In this document: positions 5,856 through 6,345 of the stretch, one piece after another
Numbering within the stretch: the stretch's first letter is position 1
How the letters are laid out: the number at the start of each line of letters is the position of its first letter
Origin: Alphaproteobacteria bacterium
Lineage (GTDB): Bacteria > Pseudomonadota > Alphaproteobacteria > JANQSM01
DNA length: 6,345 nucleotides
NCBI GenBank assembly: GCA_028284025.1
Contig: JANQSM010000193.1
Span: 1-6,345 of the forward strand
Reading direction: 5' to 3'
The notes under the pieces: generated by a model
The model's database searches: none
What the model saw: the letters and a program-made list of their open reading frames with translations, nothing else
What the model was told of the DNA's origin: nothing
Translations under genes and position numbers: made by a program

Positions 5856-5877
5856 ATCTTAAATTAAATATTTAATT
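5839..5877 (+). promoter_or_regulatory. Double hairpin around the rpsB stop codon, before tsf
   Basis: Hairpin 1: AGGCAG (5839-5844), loop CCT, CTGCCT (5848-5853), a perfect 6-bp stem whose last base is the first base of the rpsB TAA. Hairpin 2: a perfect 16-bp palindrome made only of A and T (5862-5877, half site AATTAAAT), in the 41-base gap before tsf. There is no T-run after hairpin 1, so full termination is unlikely. Possible roles are partial attenuation, a processing site or mRNA protection that sets the S2:EF-Ts ratio. Confidence 0.35.
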
Positions 5878-5896
5878 CTAACCAAAGGATTTGACC

Positions 5897-6345
5897 ATGA
5901 CGATTACAGCGGCACAGGTAAAAGAGCTTCGTGAAAAAACTGGGGCAGGCATGATGGATGCTAAAAAAGCCCTAACCGAAAACGGCGGTGATATGCAAAC
6001 TGCTATTGACTGGTTGCGGGAAAAAGGATTGGCAAAAGCAGCCAAAAAATCTTCCCGTGCCGCAGCTGAAGGTCTTGTGAGTGTTACTACTGAAGGAAAC
6101 CGTGGAGCGGTAGTAGAAGTAAATGCTGAGACTGATTTCGTTTCTCGCAATGAGCAGTTTCAGGATTTTGTCAAAACCGTGACGCAAATCGCGATTGAAA
6201 ATAATGGATCCCTGGATGCCGTTTTGGGGGCTGACTATCCAAATACAGGTCGAACGGTTACAGATGAGCTGACTCATCAGATTGCTACGATTGGTGAAAA
6301 CATGACTGTACGCCGCTGTGATTATCTGTCAGTTTCTAAAGGGAT
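5897..6345 (+). CDS. tsf: Elongation factor Ts (5' half, runs off the right edge)
   Basis: EF-Ts is the nucleotide exchange factor that releases GDP from EF-Tu in the cytoplasm. 149 full codons are present of an expected total near 280-310. The N-terminal UBA-like domain carries [19 protein letters not shown] (8-26) and the helix [10 protein letters not shown] (35-44). The core domain begins at about 57 and includes the EF-Tu-contacting [10 protein letters not shown] (79-88), where the Asp-Phe pair that disturbs the Mg2+ site of EF-Tu is intact. The ATG at 5897 has AAGGA (5885-5889) seven bases upstream. It sits 41 bases after rpsB and is probably cotranscribed with it. The C-terminal part lies outside the window. 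Confidence 0.97.
   Translation, partial: MTITAAQVKELREKTGAGMMDAKKALTENGGDMQTAIDWLREKGLAKAAKKSSRAAAEGLVSVTTEGNRGAVVEVNAETDFVSRNEQFQDFVKTVTQIAIENNGSLDAVLGADYPNTGRTVTDELTHQIATIGENMTVRRCDYLSVSKG

Overview
The window looks like chromosomal DNA from a bacterium, most likely an alphaproteobacterium. The main support is the S2 N-terminus (residues 8-23, [16 protein letters not shown]) and the long Lys/Ala-rich tail on S2, both of which I associate with that class. Base composition is moderate: hand counts give 34/60 G+C at 3961-4020 and 19/60 at 2821-2880. I cannot assign a genus; a host-associated or deep-branching lineage is a guess. I see no insertion sequence, prophage gene, tRNA, rRNA or CRISPR array.

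Left part (1-2511), all on the minus strand: nadA and nadC, two consecutive enzymes of de novo NAD synthesis, are separated by 14 bases. nadA has a good sigma70-type promoter and an unusually strong ribosome binding site that argues for a start slightly inside the longest reading frame. Downstream of nadC is the 5' part of an unrecognised secreted protein that runs off the left edge; it has its own extended -10 promoter overlapping the end of nadC. nadB, which makes the NadA substrate in many bacteria, is not in the window.

Middle part (2581-4658): an unrecognised three-hydrophobic-segment membrane protein is transcribed on the plus strand, away from nadA. Its promoter has a perfect TTGACA box and a perfect inverted repeat filling most of the -35/-10 spacer. 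It converges on a minus-strand secretion/pilus ATPase of the GspE/PilB family, which has all catalytic motifs and the four zinc-binding cysteines but no N-terminal N1 domain and no neighbouring secretion or pilus genes.

Right part (4748-6345), plus strand: rpsB (ribosomal protein S2) and the first half of tsf (EF-Ts), the common bacterial translation pair. rpsB is preceded by a promoter and a leader of about 115 bases with several complementary segments, including a 9-bp long-range helix that crosses a 6-bp helix next to the Shine-Dalgarno. This fits autogenous control by S2, as known in E. coli. Two hairpin-forming elements sit around the rpsB stop codon before tsf.

Best candidates for something undescribed: the rpsB leader fold, the operator-controlled orphan membrane protein, and the stand-alone N1-less ATPase. 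The rest is ordinary housekeeping sequence, and I found no clear new multi-gene system.
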